A DNA stretch of 64,000 nucleotides from DASPHG01 sp963748315 (GCA_963748315.1 CAVVIK010000006.1:682001-746000); one strand, 5' to 3'; positions 25,543-34,261 are shown, counted from the first letter of the stretch. Translations and numbers: made by a program. The notes: generated from the letters alone by a model not told the origin.

Positions 25543-26808
25543 TTACTCGGCGAGCGCGGCGGCCGCGTCGACGAGGCCGTGGCCGTAGCGGGAGTCGTAG
25601 CCCTCGTCCCCGAGATCGCGCGCCGTTTGCCGTAACTGCGCGGCCACCCGCCCCGGCCGCGGGTGCTTGCCCAGCCGGTGGGTCGCGATGAGGAGCGCGG
25701 CGATCGCAGACACGTGCGGTGCAGCCATCGACGTGCCCTGGTATCCGCCGGGAAGCCCGAAGCTGCGCGGGCCGCGCACGAACGTCTGCTGGTAGATGTC
25801 GCGGCCGTTGAGATCCGGGCGGCAATGCTGGGCGTCGAGCGGGTTGTCGTCGTTGTCGGCGTCGTTGCCGCCGCCGGGTGCGACGATGTCGAGGCTGGCG
25901 CCGGAGTTCGAGTAGTCCGCCTGGCAGAGGTGCTCGGTCGTCGCACCGACTGAGATCGCGTAGCGGGCTCGGGCCGGGTACGCGACGCTCGCGTCGGACT
26001 CGTTGCCGGCGGCCGCCACGACGACGGCCCCCTTCCTGTGGGCGAACCGGATCGCGTGGATGATGCCCGGCACCTGGCGTGCGGTGATCGACGGGTCGAA
26101 CTCGAGGCTGAGGTTGACGACGTCGGCGCCGTGCTTCGCCGCCCACCGAATACCGCGTGCGATCGCGAAGGCGCCGCCTTGGCCGTTCTCGTCCAGCACC
26201 CGGACCGGCATGATCTTCGCGTTGTAGGCGAGCCCGGTGACGCCGATGCCGTTGTTCACGTGCTGGGCAATCGTTCCCGCGACGTGCGTCCCGTGGCCGA
26301 AGAGGTCGAACGGGCGCCTGTCGTCATCCACGAAGTCGCGTCCGGGCACGAATGTCGAGCGGCGCAGGTCAGGCGCGCGCCTGAAGCGCTTCGTGTTCTT
26401 GTAGGCCGCGCCGGTGTCGATGACCGCGACGACCGCGCCCCGCCCGCCGGGCGCCCCCATGGCGGCAGCCAGGTCCCATGCATCCGGCGCGTTAATGCTT
26501 GCGTCGCCGACGAAGTTCCACTGGAGGTTCGTCCAGCCTTCGGGCTCGCCGAGACGCCCGGGGTCGTTCCAGATAACACTCGCGTGCGCCTCGTAGTTCG
26601 GCACGGCGTAGTCGACGCCCGGGTCGGCGTTCAGGTCGGCTACGGCGCCCTTGACGGTCTCGCCCGGATCGACCGAGACGAGCTCGGCCGGGCCTCCCTC
26701 CGGGCGCACGATCACCTGGCCGGGCACGGCCTCGGACGCCGACGCGGGCGCGGCCGCGAGCAGGCAGGCGGCTAGGACGGCCAGTGAGAGTCGGTTACGG
26801 TGCGGCAT
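25543..26808 (-). CDS. Secreted subtilisin-like (S8) serine protease
   Basis: A 421-residue exported subtilase. Signal peptide about 1-25 (LSLAVLAACLLAAAPASA), a short propeptide-like region beginning VPGQVIVRPEGG, and the catalytic domain with Asp131 (AVIDTG), His172 (GHGTHVAGT), the oxyanion Asn in AAAGNES and Ser360 (GTSMAAPH). All triad residues are present. ATG 26808 gives a proper signal peptide; the long upstream reading is a shadow of the divergent epimerase gene. The divergent starts are only 7 bp apart. Confidence 0.94.
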   Translation of the reverse strand: MPHRNRLSLAVLAACLLAAAPASASEAVPGQVIVRPEGGPAELVSVDPGETVKGAVADLNADPGVDYAVPNYEAHASVIWNDPGRLGEPEGWTNLQWNFVGDASINAPDAWDLAAAMGAPGGRGAVVAVIDTGAAYKNTKRFRRAPDLRRSTFVPGRDFVDDDRRPFDLFGHGTHVAGTIAQHVNNGIGVTGLAYNAKIMPVRVLDENGQGGAFAIARGIRWAAKHGADVVNLSLEFDPSITARQVPGIIHAIRFAHRKGAVVVAAAGNESDASVAYPARARYAISVGATTEHLCQADYSNSGASLDIVAPGGGNDADNDDNPLDAQHCRPDLNGRDIYQQTFVRGPRSFGLPGGYQGTSMAAPHVSAIAALLIATHRLGKHPRPGRVAAQLRQTARDLGDEGYDSRYGHGLVDAAAALAE

Positions 26809-26815
26809 CGGTTCT

Positions 26816-27991
26816 ATGTCGGCACGAACACGGTCGGATTCGAGAAGTCTTGCCGAGCGGGCACCGTACGAGTACCCCGATACGCGTGTTGCAGTCACAG
26901 GCGCCACCGGGTTCGTGGGCGCCCATGTCGCGCGGCTGCTGGCCGAGCGCGGCGCCGAGGTAAGGGTGACGCACCGTGATCCGGCGCGCCTCAGCCGCCT
27001 CGCAGACGTCGAGGTCACGCCCGTCGAGGCCGACGTGCTCGACCGAGCCGCGCTGCGGCGGGCGTTCCGCGGCGCGCGGATCGTGTTCCACGGGGCCGGC
27101 GTCGTCGCGACACGACCCGCCGAGATGGTGTGGAAGGTGAACGCGCTGGCGCCTCGGCTTGCGGTCGAGGCGGCCGCGGCGGAGGGCGTGGAGCGCGTCG
27201 TGCTCACCTCGAGCGTGGGCGGTGTCGGCCCCGTCACCCACGGGCGGGCGGGCCGAGAGGACGACGTCTACCGCGGGGGCGGGCTCGGGCTGACCTATGT
27301 GGACTCGAAGCACGAAGGCGAGTCGGAGGCGCTCGCGGCCGGCGCGCGCTGCGGCATCGACGTCGTCGTGGTGAACCCCGCATACGTCCTTGGGGTCCCG
27401 GTCAACCCGCTCGAGCCGGGGGAGACGTCCACGCGGATCGTCGGCAACTACCTCCGCGGTCGTCTGCCGGCGATCGTCGACGGCGCCACGAACATCGTCC
27501 ACGTCGAGGACGCGGCGCTCGGCCATCTGCTGGCGGCGGAGCGCGGCGGACCGGGCGAGCGCTACATCCTGGGCGGCGAGAACGTCGCCTGGGCCGACCT
27601 GATCGAGCTCGTCGCCGACATGTCGGGTGTTCGCCATCCCGTGCTCGTGATCCCTCGCGACGCGGCGGAGGCGATCGCCACCGCGAGCTCGCTGAGCGGT
27701 GGGCTCGTCATCTCACCGGAGGCGTTCGCGTTGATGGCTCAGGACTGGCGCTACTCGTCGGAGAAGGCGAAGCGCGAGCTCGGCTATCGCCCGCGCGGGC
27801 TGAAGCCGACGCTGCGGGAGACGGTCGAGTGGTACATGGAGCTGATCCGGTCCGGTGCGATCGCCGGCGGCCGGCCGTCCGCGATGTCGCTCGGCTCGCT
27901 CGGTGTCCGGCTTGCCGCGCGTGCGGGCGGGTTGCGCGTCGCCCACGTCGTCGAGGGCTGGATCGGGCGCCGGCTCGTCGCCGTCGGATGA
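26816..27991 (+). CDS. NAD-dependent epimerase/dehydratase-like (extended SDR)
   Basis: A 391-residue Rossmann protein. The cofactor loop is VTGATGFVGAHVARLL and the catalytic Tyr-Lys is in YVDSKHEGE. Later segments IVHVEDAALGHLLA and YILGGENVAWADLIELVA are typical of dihydroflavonol-reductase-like and 3-beta-HSD-like extended SDRs. The first 27 residues before the Rossmann strand are basic and uncertain, but ATG 26816 is the only usual start after the subtilase start. The stop overlaps the tadA start (ATGA). Substrate unknown. Confidence 0.88.
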   Translation: MSARTRSDSRSLAERAPYEYPDTRVAVTGATGFVGAHVARLLAERGAEVRVTHRDPARLSRLADVEVTPVEADVLDRAALRRAFRGARIVFHGAGVVATRPAEMVWKVNALAPRLAVEAAAAEGVERVVLTSSVGGVGPVTHGRAGREDDVYRGGGLGLTYVDSKHEGESEALAAGARCGIDVVVVNPAYVLGVPVNPLEPGETSTRIVGNYLRGRLPAIVDGATNIVHVEDAALGHLLAAERGGPGERYILGGENVAWADLIELVADMSGVRHPVLVIPRDAAEAIATASSLSGGLVISPEAFALMAQDWRYSSEKAKRELGYRPRGLKPTLRETVEWYMELIRSGAIAGGRPSAMSLGSLGVRLAARAGGLRVAHVVEGWIGRRLVAVG

Positions 27992-28458
27992 ACGTCGCGA
28001 CCGCCTTCTTCCCGAAGGACGAGTACTTCATGCGGCTCGCGCTGCGCGAGGCGGAGCGCGCGCTGGAGCACGACGACGTGCCGATCGGCTGCGTGATCGC
28101 GCGCGACGGGGAGGTGGTGGCGGCGTTCCCGAACGAGCGCGAGCTGCGCCAAGACCCGACCGCCCATTGCGAGATCCTCGCCCTGCGGGAGGCGGCGAAG
28201 TCTGCGGGGACCTGGCGCCTCGGCGCGGACGCGCTCTACGTGACGCTCGAGCCGTGCGCGATGTGCGCGGGCGCGATCGTGCTCGCACGCATTCCGCGCG
28301 TCGTATATGGGGCGACCGATCCCAAGGCCGGCGCCGCGGGCAGCGTGCTCGACGTCCTCGGTGAGCCGCGCCTGAACCACCGTCCCGAGGTCGCCGGCGG
28401 GCTGCTTGCCGGCGAATCGGCCGCGCTCTTGCAGAGCTTCTTCGGATCGCGGCGCTGA
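27988..28458 (+). CDS. tadA: tRNA-specific adenosine deaminase (A34 to I34)
   Basis: A 156-residue CDA-fold zinc deaminase that makes inosine at the wobble base of tRNA-Arg(ACG). Zinc ligands and the proton shuttle are His60 and Glu62 in TAHCEI and Cys90/Cys93 in PCAMCAGA. The usual family motif is HAE; here the middle residue is Cys, a mild variation that keeps His and Glu. The N-terminal strand reads IGCVIARDG, where GAV is common. It overlaps the epimerase stop by 4 bp, and a serine tRNA follows after 27 bp. The long in-frame ORF beginning at 27130 is an artefact of the GC-rich frame. Confidence 0.93.
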   Translation: MNVATAFFPKDEYFMRLALREAERALEHDDVPIGCVIARDGEVVAAFPNERELRQDPTAHCEILALREAAKSAGTWRLGADALYVTLEPCAMCAGAIVLARIPRVVYGATDPKAGAAGSVLDVLGEPRLNHRPEVAGGLLAGESAALLQSFFGSRR

Positions 28459-28485
28459 GCCGCCCCTAAACTGGCGGAGCCATTC

Positions 28486-28574
28486 GGAGGGGTGCCGGAG
28501 TGGTTGAACGGGGCGGTCTCGAAAACCGTTGGGGGCCGTTAGGTCCCTCGTGGGTTCGAATCCCACCCCCTCCG
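28486..28574 (+). tRNA. trnS: tRNA-Ser(CGA)
   Basis: The acceptor arms GGAGGGG and CCCCTCC pair in full with discriminator G. The anticodon stem GCGGT/ACCGT encloses the loop CTCGAAA, giving anticodon CGA. A long variable arm (class II) follows, then GGGTTCGAATCCC for the T arm. The gene does not encode CCA. It lies between tadA and the convergent VOC gene. Confidence 0.95.
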
Positions 28575-28591
28575 CTTAGTTGGGACTAGCC

Positions 28592-28945
28592 CTACGGGGC
28601 GTAGCGGTGGTGCAGCATCAGGTCGTTGCCGTCCGGGTCGGTGAAGAACGCCATATGGCAGACCCCGGTGTCGAGGATCTCGCCCGCGAACTCGACCCCC
28701 TTGCTTTCGAGCTCCGCGCGAGCCGCGGCCACGTCGTCGACCTGGAGCGCGGGATGCGCATTCTTCTGGGGAGCGAACTCCATGCCGAATCGGTGCGGCT
28801 CCCAAATCGCGAGGCACGTGTCACCGGCCCACACCTCGTACTGAGCGTTGTCGTCCTGTCGTAGCCCGAGTGTGTCGACGTAGAACGCGCGTGATCGCTC
28901 GGCGTCCTGCGACGGGATGCCCACGAAATCGAGTCTGCTGATCAT
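28592..28945 (-). CDS. VOC-superfamily (glyoxalase/bleomycin-resistance fold) protein
   Basis: A 117-residue vicinal-oxygen-chelate domain: SRLDFVGIPSQDAERSRAFYVDTLGLR at the start and CHMAFFTDPDGNDLMLHHRY at the end, the paired beta-alpha-beta-beta-beta halves. Possible metal ligands include the His in CHMAF and Asp/Glu positions near the N-terminus, but the exact set is uncertain. Such proteins include glyoxalases, dioxygenases and antibiotic-binding proteins; which of these it is cannot be told. It starts well after the MarR-GNAT gene stop and may share its transcript. Confidence 0.85.
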   Translation of the reverse strand: MISRLDFVGIPSQDAERSRAFYVDTLGLRQDDNAQYEVWAGDTCLAIWEPHRFGMEFAPQKNAHPALQVDDVAAARAELESKGVEFAGEILDTGVCHMAFFTDPDGNDLMLHHRYAP

Positions 28946-29007
28946 CGATCCCTCCGTTTCAAGTCGCCGAATCTACACCTGTGCCTCAGCCCGACGAGCG
29001 GAGCGCC

Positions 29008-29895
29008 CTAATCCGCGAGCTCCTTCTCGAACCAGTGGTCGGCGAAGGGCTCGTCGTTGAACGGATCCACCTCGACCCAGCCGGCCGAGCGGTAGAGGGC
29101 GAGCGCCTCGGTGAGGGCGGCGCTCGTCTCGATGTGGGCGACACGGGCGCCGTTTTCGAGCGCGGCGGCCTCCAGGTGCTCGAGCAGGCGACGCCCGAGG
29201 CCGAGCCCGCGGGCCGAGGGCGAGATCCACATGCGCTTGATGTCCGTGACACCGCCGGGGTGGTGCTTGACGGCGCCGCACCCGACCGGCTCGCCGTGCA
29301 GATACGCGACGAAGAACTCGCCGGCCGGCGGCCGGACCTCGTGCGGCAGGGCGGTCGCGCCGACCGTCGGGTCGAAGGCGCGGTCGGCGCGCCTGTTGAG
29401 CTCGGCGACGTACTCGGCGAGGCAGTAGCGGGCGTGTGGGTGCTCGGGATCCGCGGACACGATCTCGACACCGGCGGCGGTCAGTAGGCGTGCGACGTCG
29501 CGCATCCCCGCGACGAGCCGTTCCTGCTGTTGCGGCGTGAGCGGCGCCAGGAGCGAGCGCGCGTGTTCGTCGGCGCGCTCGTCGAGCGCAGCGAGCGCGC
29601 GCCGGCCCGCGGCGGTCAAGCGCGCGACCCGAATCCGGCCGTCCGCCGGGCTCGGTTCGAGGCGAATAAGCCGGGCCGTTTCGAGCGACCGCAGCATCCG
29701 GCTCGTGTATCCGGAGTCGAGGCCGAGGCGGGCGCGGAGCAGGCGCACCTCGCAGCCGTCGCGGCCGATCTCCCAGAGGACCCGCGACTCACCCAGCGGG
29801 CGGTGCAGCCCGAGGAAGTTGTCGCTGAGCGCGCCGAGGCGCTCGGTCACCGTCCGGTTGAAGTGGCGAACCTCGTCGACCGCCGTCGCGGACAT
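29008..29895 (-). CDS. MarR-GNAT fusion: winged-helix regulator with C-terminal acetyltransferase
   Basis: A 295-residue fusion. Residues about 1-145 form a MarR winged helix (RLGLDSGYTSRMLRSLETARLIRLEPSPADGRIRVARLTAAGRRAL). Residues about 150-295 form a GNAT domain with IKRMWISPSARGLGLGRRLLEHLEAAA, the acetyl-CoA loop. This fusion type is known in actinobacteria and proteobacteria. A perfect palindrome starts at the first base of the start codon (29895-29916), which suggests autoregulation and a very short 5' leader. The substrate of the GNAT domain is unknown. Confidence 0.9.
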   Translation of the reverse strand: MSATAVDEVRHFNRTVTERLGALSDNFLGLHRPLGESRVLWEIGRDGCEVRLLRARLGLDSGYTSRMLRSLETARLIRLEPSPADGRIRVARLTAAGRRALAALDERADEHARSLLAPLTPQQQERLVAGMRDVARLLTAAGVEIVSADPEHPHARYCLAEYVAELNRRADRAFDPTVGATALPHEVRPPAGEFFVAYLHGEPVGCGAVKHHPGGVTDIKRMWISPSARGLGLGRRLLEHLEAAALENGARVAHIETSAALTEALALYRSAGWVEVDPFNDEPFADHWFEKELAD

Positions 29896-29916
29896 TCTCT
29901 GACTTTAGTCAGAGAA
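29895..29916. promoter_or_regulatory. Perfect palindrome, candidate operator of the MarR-GNAT gene
   Basis: The arms TTCTCTGACT and AGTCAGAGAA are exact inverted complements of 10 bp separated by TT. The left end coincides with the first base of the start codon (29895). MarR proteins bind imperfect palindromes of 16-20 bp; a perfect one at this place points to autorepression. Not seen elsewhere in the window by eye. Confidence 0.75.
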
Positions 29917-29948
29917 CTGTGGGCGGTCAAGGCACCCCCGCAGCGCGC

Positions 29949-30110
29949 TCATGGGTGTTCGCGGATCTTGAGCCACGCGATCACGCCACCCGCGACGAGG
30001 CCGACCTCGGGTGCTAGCGGTAGGTCGGTCGCCAAGGCGATCACGATGCCGAGCACGAGCCCGAACGCGGCGCCGAGTGCGATGTAGACCACTGCGTCGT
30101 CTCGGCTCAT
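29949..30110 (-). CDS. Small two-helix membrane protein
   Basis: A 53-residue protein: MSRDDAVVYIALG then a Gly-rich helix (AAFGLVLGIVIALA), a short Pro-containing turn (TDLPLAPEV) and a second helix (GLVAGGVIAWLKI). The GxxxG spacing resembles glycine-zipper membrane peptides. It stands alone between the MMPL exporter and the MarR-GNAT gene, 19 bp after the exporter stop on the same strand orientation. No family recognised, and the ribosome site is weak. Confidence 0.5.
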   Translation of the reverse strand: MSRDDAVVYIALGAAFGLVLGIVIALATDLPLAPEVGLVAGGVIAWLKIREHP

Positions 30111-30129
30111 GTCGAACTGAACGTGTCGA

Positions 30130-32406
30130 TTAGGCGTGCGCCGGCTCGGGCTTGCGCTCCGGCTCCGCGGGGGGAACGACCACCGGCTCGCCGACGTCGG
30201 GCTCCGGGCTCACGACGGGCAGCCACTCGAGCCACTTCGGCAGGTACCAGTTCCAGTCGCCCAGGAGCTTCATGCTCGCCGGCAGCAATACGCCGCGGAT
30301 GATCGTCGCGTCGATCAGGACGGCGACCGCCAGGCCGACGCCCATCTGCTTGAAGTCGAGCAGCGTAAGCGTCGCGAATATCGCGAACACGGCGACCATC
30401 ACGACCGCGGCGCTCGTGACCACACTGGCCGTCTTCTTGATCGCCGACGAGACGGCCTGTTCCGTGGTCATGCCCCGGTCGTAGGCCTCCCGGACTCGCG
30501 TGAGGATGAACACGTGGTAGTCCATCGACAGCCCGAACAGGACCACGAACAGGAACAGCGGCAGCCAGGGCGTGATCGCGTCGCTCGAGGTGAAGTTGAG
30601 CAAGCCCTCGGCCCATGTGCTCTGGAACACAAGCACGAGCACGCCGTACGCGGCGCCCACCGAGAGCAGGTTCAACAGGATCGCCTTGATCGGGATCACG
30701 ATCGAGCGGAACGTCACCAGCAGCAGCAGGAACGCGGCGCCCAGGACGAACCCGAACACGTACGGCAGGCGCGAGTTCATGTTGTCGTTGAAGTCGACCG
30801 TCTCGGCCGCGTTGCCGGTCACGTCGGCTTGGACGCCGTCCAAGCTGCCGAACGCCGCCGGGACGAGATTGTCCCGCAGCTCCTCCATGGCGCGGATGGA
30901 CGAGTCCTCGATGCCGTCGCCGACGGTCGGGACATCCACCGTCATGACGGTCAGGTCGGGGCTGACGTCTGTCTCGAGGGCGCCCGTGAACAGCTCCTTG
31001 TCCTTCGCCGTTTCAGTGCCGAGCTGTCTGACCGCCGCGTTGATCGGGGCGGCGGATACATCCTCTGCCACGACGACCACCTGCGCCGTCGAGTCCTCGG
31101 ACGGGAAGGCGTCCTGGACGCGGTTGAACGTTTGCACCACCGCGAGGTCCTGCGGGAGTGTGTCCGTCCCGCCCTCCGCGGTGTGCAGCTGGAGGGCGGG
31201 TATCGCCAGCGCGACCAGGAATCCGCCGGCGACGACGAGAGACACCACCGGACGTCGAAGGACGCGATCGACGATGCGCGGCCAGATGCTCAATTTCGCC
31301 GTGCGCGCCTTGATGCGACCGAGGAACGGCACACGGCCCCTCTCGATCCTGTCGCCGAGCTTCGACAAGACAGCCGGCAGAACGGTCAGCGAGCCGATCA
31401 TCGCGACCGCCACCACGACGATCGTCCCCGTGGCGAACGACGCGAAGTCGGGGTCGTTTCCGAGGTACATCCCGCCCATCGCGAACATCACGGTGAAGCC
31501 CGAGATCAGCACGGCTCGCCCGGAGGTGGCCGCGGCGGCCTCGAGCGCTGCCTCGGGCCCGCGCCCCGCGGCTCGCTCCTCGCGTTCACGCCGGATGTAG
31601 AACAGGCAGTAATCGACGCCGACGGCCAGGCCGATCAGCAGGATCACCGAGTTGATCGACTCCGAGACGGGAGAGATCTGGCTGATCGGCCCGATCAGCC
31701 CCAGCGTCGCGGCGACCGCCGTCAGCGCCAGTAACAAGGGAATCCCCGCGGCCACGAGCGTGCCGAACGCGATCGCCAGGATGATCAGCGTGATCGGCAG
31801 CGAGGTGACTTCGGCCTTCTGGAAGTCCTTGTTGAGCACCTCTTCCTCGAACTCCTTCTCGATGCTCGCGCTGCCGAACGCGTCGATGAAGAACTCGGGG
31901 TGCGCCTTGGCGGCCGCGTCGATCGCAGCGACCGGAGCGTCGATCCGGTCGGCCGTCTCATCCGCGTCGCCGGGCACCTCGTAGTCGATCAGGACGGAGT
32001 GCCCGTCGGGGGAGATCGCGTTCACGTTTCCATACGGGCCGACGACGTTCTTCACGTTGTCGACATCTCCGAGACGGCCCTGCACGTCCGACACGACGGC
32101 CCTGAACTCGGGGGCATCGGCCTTGAGCGTCTCGCTCTGGACCAACACCTCCTCATCGGCCTTCTTCGGGAAGGCGTCGTAGACGGTCTCGTCCGCGCGA
32201 CCGGACTCGCCGACACCTGCCTCCTGGTCCACGAGTGTCTCGGTCGGCGCTCCGTTCATGCCGATGAAGAGCGCGACCAGCACGAAGGCAAGCCACCCGA
32301 GGATCGCCTTCTTGCGGTGTTGGGCGCTCCAGCGGCCCATGCGCGCGGCGAGGTTCTGGGCAGCGGGCGACGGCGGTCCACCGTTGCCCGCGGTGCGAGT
32401 CCTCAT
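30130..32406 (-). CDS. MMPL-family RND transporter
   Basis: A 758-residue transporter with two repeats of one TM helix, a large extracytoplasmic domain and five TM helices. Family motifs include VDYCLFYIRREREE in the first half and GLSMDYHVFILTRVREAYDRG in the second, each with the membrane Asp-Tyr pair used in proton coupling. MMPL proteins export lipids or hydrophobic compounds in actinobacteria. The long acidic-Pro C-terminal tail is not conserved in the family. The MarR-GNAT regulator upstream might control it, but 2.1 kb of other strand order make that uncertain. Confidence 0.93.
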   Translation of the reverse strand: MRTRTAGNGGPPSPAAQNLAARMGRWSAQHRKKAILGWLAFVLVALFIGMNGAPTETLVDQEAGVGESGRADETVYDAFPKKADEEVLVQSETLKADAPEFRAVVSDVQGRLGDVDNVKNVVGPYGNVNAISPDGHSVLIDYEVPGDADETADRIDAPVAAIDAAAKAHPEFFIDAFGSASIEKEFEEEVLNKDFQKAEVTSLPITLIILAIAFGTLVAAGIPLLLALTAVAATLGLIGPISQISPVSESINSVILLIGLAVGVDYCLFYIRREREERAAGRGPEAALEAAAATSGRAVLISGFTVMFAMGGMYLGNDPDFASFATGTIVVVAVAMIGSLTVLPAVLSKLGDRIERGRVPFLGRIKARTAKLSIWPRIVDRVLRRPVVSLVVAGGFLVALAIPALQLHTAEGGTDTLPQDLAVVQTFNRVQDAFPSEDSTAQVVVVAEDVSAAPINAAVRQLGTETAKDKELFTGALETDVSPDLTVMTVDVPTVGDGIEDSSIRAMEELRDNLVPAAFGSLDGVQADVTGNAAETVDFNDNMNSRLPYVFGFVLGAAFLLLLVTFRSIVIPIKAILLNLLSVGAAYGVLVLVFQSTWAEGLLNFTSSDAITPWLPLFLFVVLFGLSMDYHVFILTRVREAYDRGMTTEQAVSSAIKKTASVVTSAAVVMVAVFAIFATLTLLDFKQMGVGLAVAVLIDATIIRGVLLPASMKLLGDWNWYLPKWLEWLPVVSPEPDVGEPVVVPPAEPERKPEPAHA

Positions 32407-32490
32407 GGCGAGTCCTAACAGTCGGGGCAGGGACTAAGCCGACCGTACACCCGGCGGTGCCCCACGTCTATGAACTTTGCCCTGAACGGG

Positions 32491-33522
32491 CTACGGGACG
32501 CAGATACTCGTGACGCAGACGCTCGGCTCGGGCTCGTAGGTGACGCTGATCGCCGGATCGGCGTCCGGGTCCTCGTGCTGGCCGTCGCCGTGACCGTGGT
32601 CGTGATCGCCGCCGTGATGCTTGTCGCCGGGGCGATTGCGGTGCCCGCCGTCGTGATCGCGGCCGTCGGCGTGCTGTTCGGAGTGGTGCGTGGGTGTGTC
32701 GCCGGGCGCGCCCGCTTCGCCGTGCTCGTGGGTCGCGCCCAGCGGCGCGCTGGCCAGATGGAGATCGGTGTGATCGCTGCCGGCTCCGCTTGCCTTGTGC
32801 TTGTGGTCGCCGCTCGCGCCGTGCGATCGTTGCCCGTGCTCTTCGTCCCGGTGTGCCGAGGGCGAGCCGGCATGAGTGGTCGATCCGTCGTGCTCTGCGT
32901 GGAGGCCAAGGGCGACCGCCTGTTCGTGGGAATGCTGGGTGCCTCCGCCGAGCACGAGCGCCGGTGCCATCAAGGCGATGCACGCCATGCCGACGGAGGC
33001 GCGCGTCTGGCCGCCGAGCCGTCGTGACGGAAGCGAGACCCGGGCGAGATCCCTGCTCAGCAGCAAGAGCAGCATCGGGATGCTCGCGATCTCGAAGAGC
33101 TTCGTGACGCCGTCCTTGAAGCCGATCGGTTCGATGTGGCCGTCGGGCAGGTATGGCAGCCCGGCGGTGCGGGAGAGAAGCCAGAGCCCGATCGAGCTGA
33201 GCATCATCGCGACGGCCGCAGCGATGATCAGCCGAGATGGCGGGCGGCGCAACAGGAGCGCGCCGAGCGCGATCTGGAGCACCGCGACCACCAGGAAGCC
33301 GGCGAACATCACGGGCAGGTCCGTGTGGTCGCCCGCGGCGGAGATGTGGATCACGCCGGCGGCGATCGACAGGATCGCCGCGACCTCGCCAACGAGCCGG
33401 ACGGCCTCGCTCGAATTGGGCCCGTGAGCGCGCGTATTCCCCTGTCCCGACAGCAGCTTCCCCCCCGCGAGTTGCGCCGAAAGGAGGCTATCGGAGCATG
33501 CGCGCGCCCGCGCCAAACACAT
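32491..33522 (-). CDS. Membrane protein with long histidine-rich tail
   Basis: A 343-residue protein, family not recognised. The N-terminal part has about five TM helices (residues about 43-63, 71-92, 98-117, 143-156, 176-194). From about 196 to 325 the chain is hydrophilic with around 25 His in HxH, HDH and HHGG clusters mixed with Asp, Glu and Gly. Such tails store or sense Ni, Zn, Co or Cu. It ends with ICVP and two Cys. The ATG at 33522 is the best start, though the first 40 residues look atypical. It is divergent from the SGNH gene by 16 bp. A metal carrier function is inference. Confidence 0.6.
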   Translation of the reverse strand: MCLARARACSDSLLSAQLAGGKLLSGQGNTRAHGPNSSEAVRLVGEVAAILSIAAGVIHISAAGDHTDLPVMFAGFLVVAVLQIALGALLLRRPPSRLIIAAAVAMMLSSIGLWLLSRTAGLPYLPDGHIEPIGFKDGVTKLFEIASIPMLLLLLSRDLARVSLPSRRLGGQTRASVGMACIALMAPALVLGGGTQHSHEQAVALGLHAEHDGSTTHAGSPSAHRDEEHGQRSHGASGDHKHKASGAGSDHTDLHLASAPLGATHEHGEAGAPGDTPTHHSEQHADGRDHDGGHRNRPGDKHHGGDHDHGHGDGQHEDPDADPAISVTYEPEPSVCVTSICVP

Positions 33523-33538
33523 AGTCTTCCCGCCGACC

Positions 33539-34261
33539 GTGCTCCACCGTCGCCTCTCTCTTGCGGTCGGCATCCTGGTGCTGACCGCCGCGGCCGCGCT
33601 CTCGTCTGTTGTCGGCCCGTCGGCGACGGTGTCCGCCGCAGGCGCGCGCTGGTGCCCGCTGCCGGAGGGCGCGCCGCACTGGGCGCGCTCGCTGCGCATG
33701 ACGGTGCTCGTCGACTCGGTTCTTCTCAGCGGCAAGCCATCCATCAAGCGCGCCCATCGCTGTTACCGGATCGGCTGGCGCGGACGGCCCGCGTGGATGA
33801 TCAAGCAGGCGGCGGCCGAGCTGGGGTCCGCCAGTCACGTCGCGCCGCTCGTCGTGATCGGCATTGGCTACAACTCGCTCTTCCAGCGCCACCGGCGCCG
33901 CTACGACTATTGGGCGCGGAAGTGGGACCGCGAGGCCGCGTGGCTCCTGCGCGTCCTGCGCCGCAAGGGCGCGAAGCAGTTCGTGTGGGTGACGCTGCGC
34001 GAGCCGACGCCCGCGACGGTCCCACGCTTTGCCGTGCGCGAGCTCAGTTACTACTCGTGGTACTTCCCGTACGTGAACGAGCGGCTTCGCCGTCTCGACC
34101 GGCGACGCAACGACGTCGTGCTCGCGAACTGGACGAGAGTCGGCGACCGGCCGGGCATCACGTACGACTCGATCCACCTGAACTCGCGCGGCGGCCCGCT
34201 GATGGCACGCCTGATCCACCGGACGATCACACGCGAGATCGTCCGCCAGTCCGCCGGCTGA
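33539..34261 (+). CDS. Secreted SGNH-hydrolase-like protein
   Basis: A 240-residue exported protein with a signal peptide (about 1-34). SGNH blocks are visible: VDSVLLSG with Ser60 (block I, with Val in place of the usual Gly), VVIGIGYN (block III region, carrying Asn) and YDSIHLNSRG (block V, Asp-x-x-His). The fold is that of GDSL-type esterases and acyl-sugar hydrolases, and a similar protein lies at 47056. GTG 33539 is the first start after the divergent gene. It ends directly beside the convergent SDR gene. Confidence 0.8.
   Translation: MLHRRLSLAVGILVLTAAAALSSVVGPSATVSAAGARWCPLPEGAPHWARSLRMTVLVDSVLLSGKPSIKRAHRCYRIGWRGRPAWMIKQAAAELGSASHVAPLVVIGIGYNSLFQRHRRRYDYWARKWDREAAWLLRVLRRKGAKQFVWVTLREPTPATVPRFAVRELSYYSWYFPYVNERLRRLDRRRNDVVLANWTRVGDRPGITYDSIHLNSRGGPLMARLIHRTITREIVRQSAG

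Noticed and set aside
27130..27987. N-terminal extension of the tadA deaminase frame
   Set aside because: The extension is Arg-rich and overlaps the epimerase coding region; the deaminase starts cleanly at 27988 with an ATGA overlap.
32470..33027. Plus-strand 185-codon ORF opposite the His-rich tail with apparent hydrophobic helices
   Set aside because: The hydrophobic Val/Ala pattern is the complement of GAC/CAC codons of the His/Asp-rich tail. No ribosome site or family.
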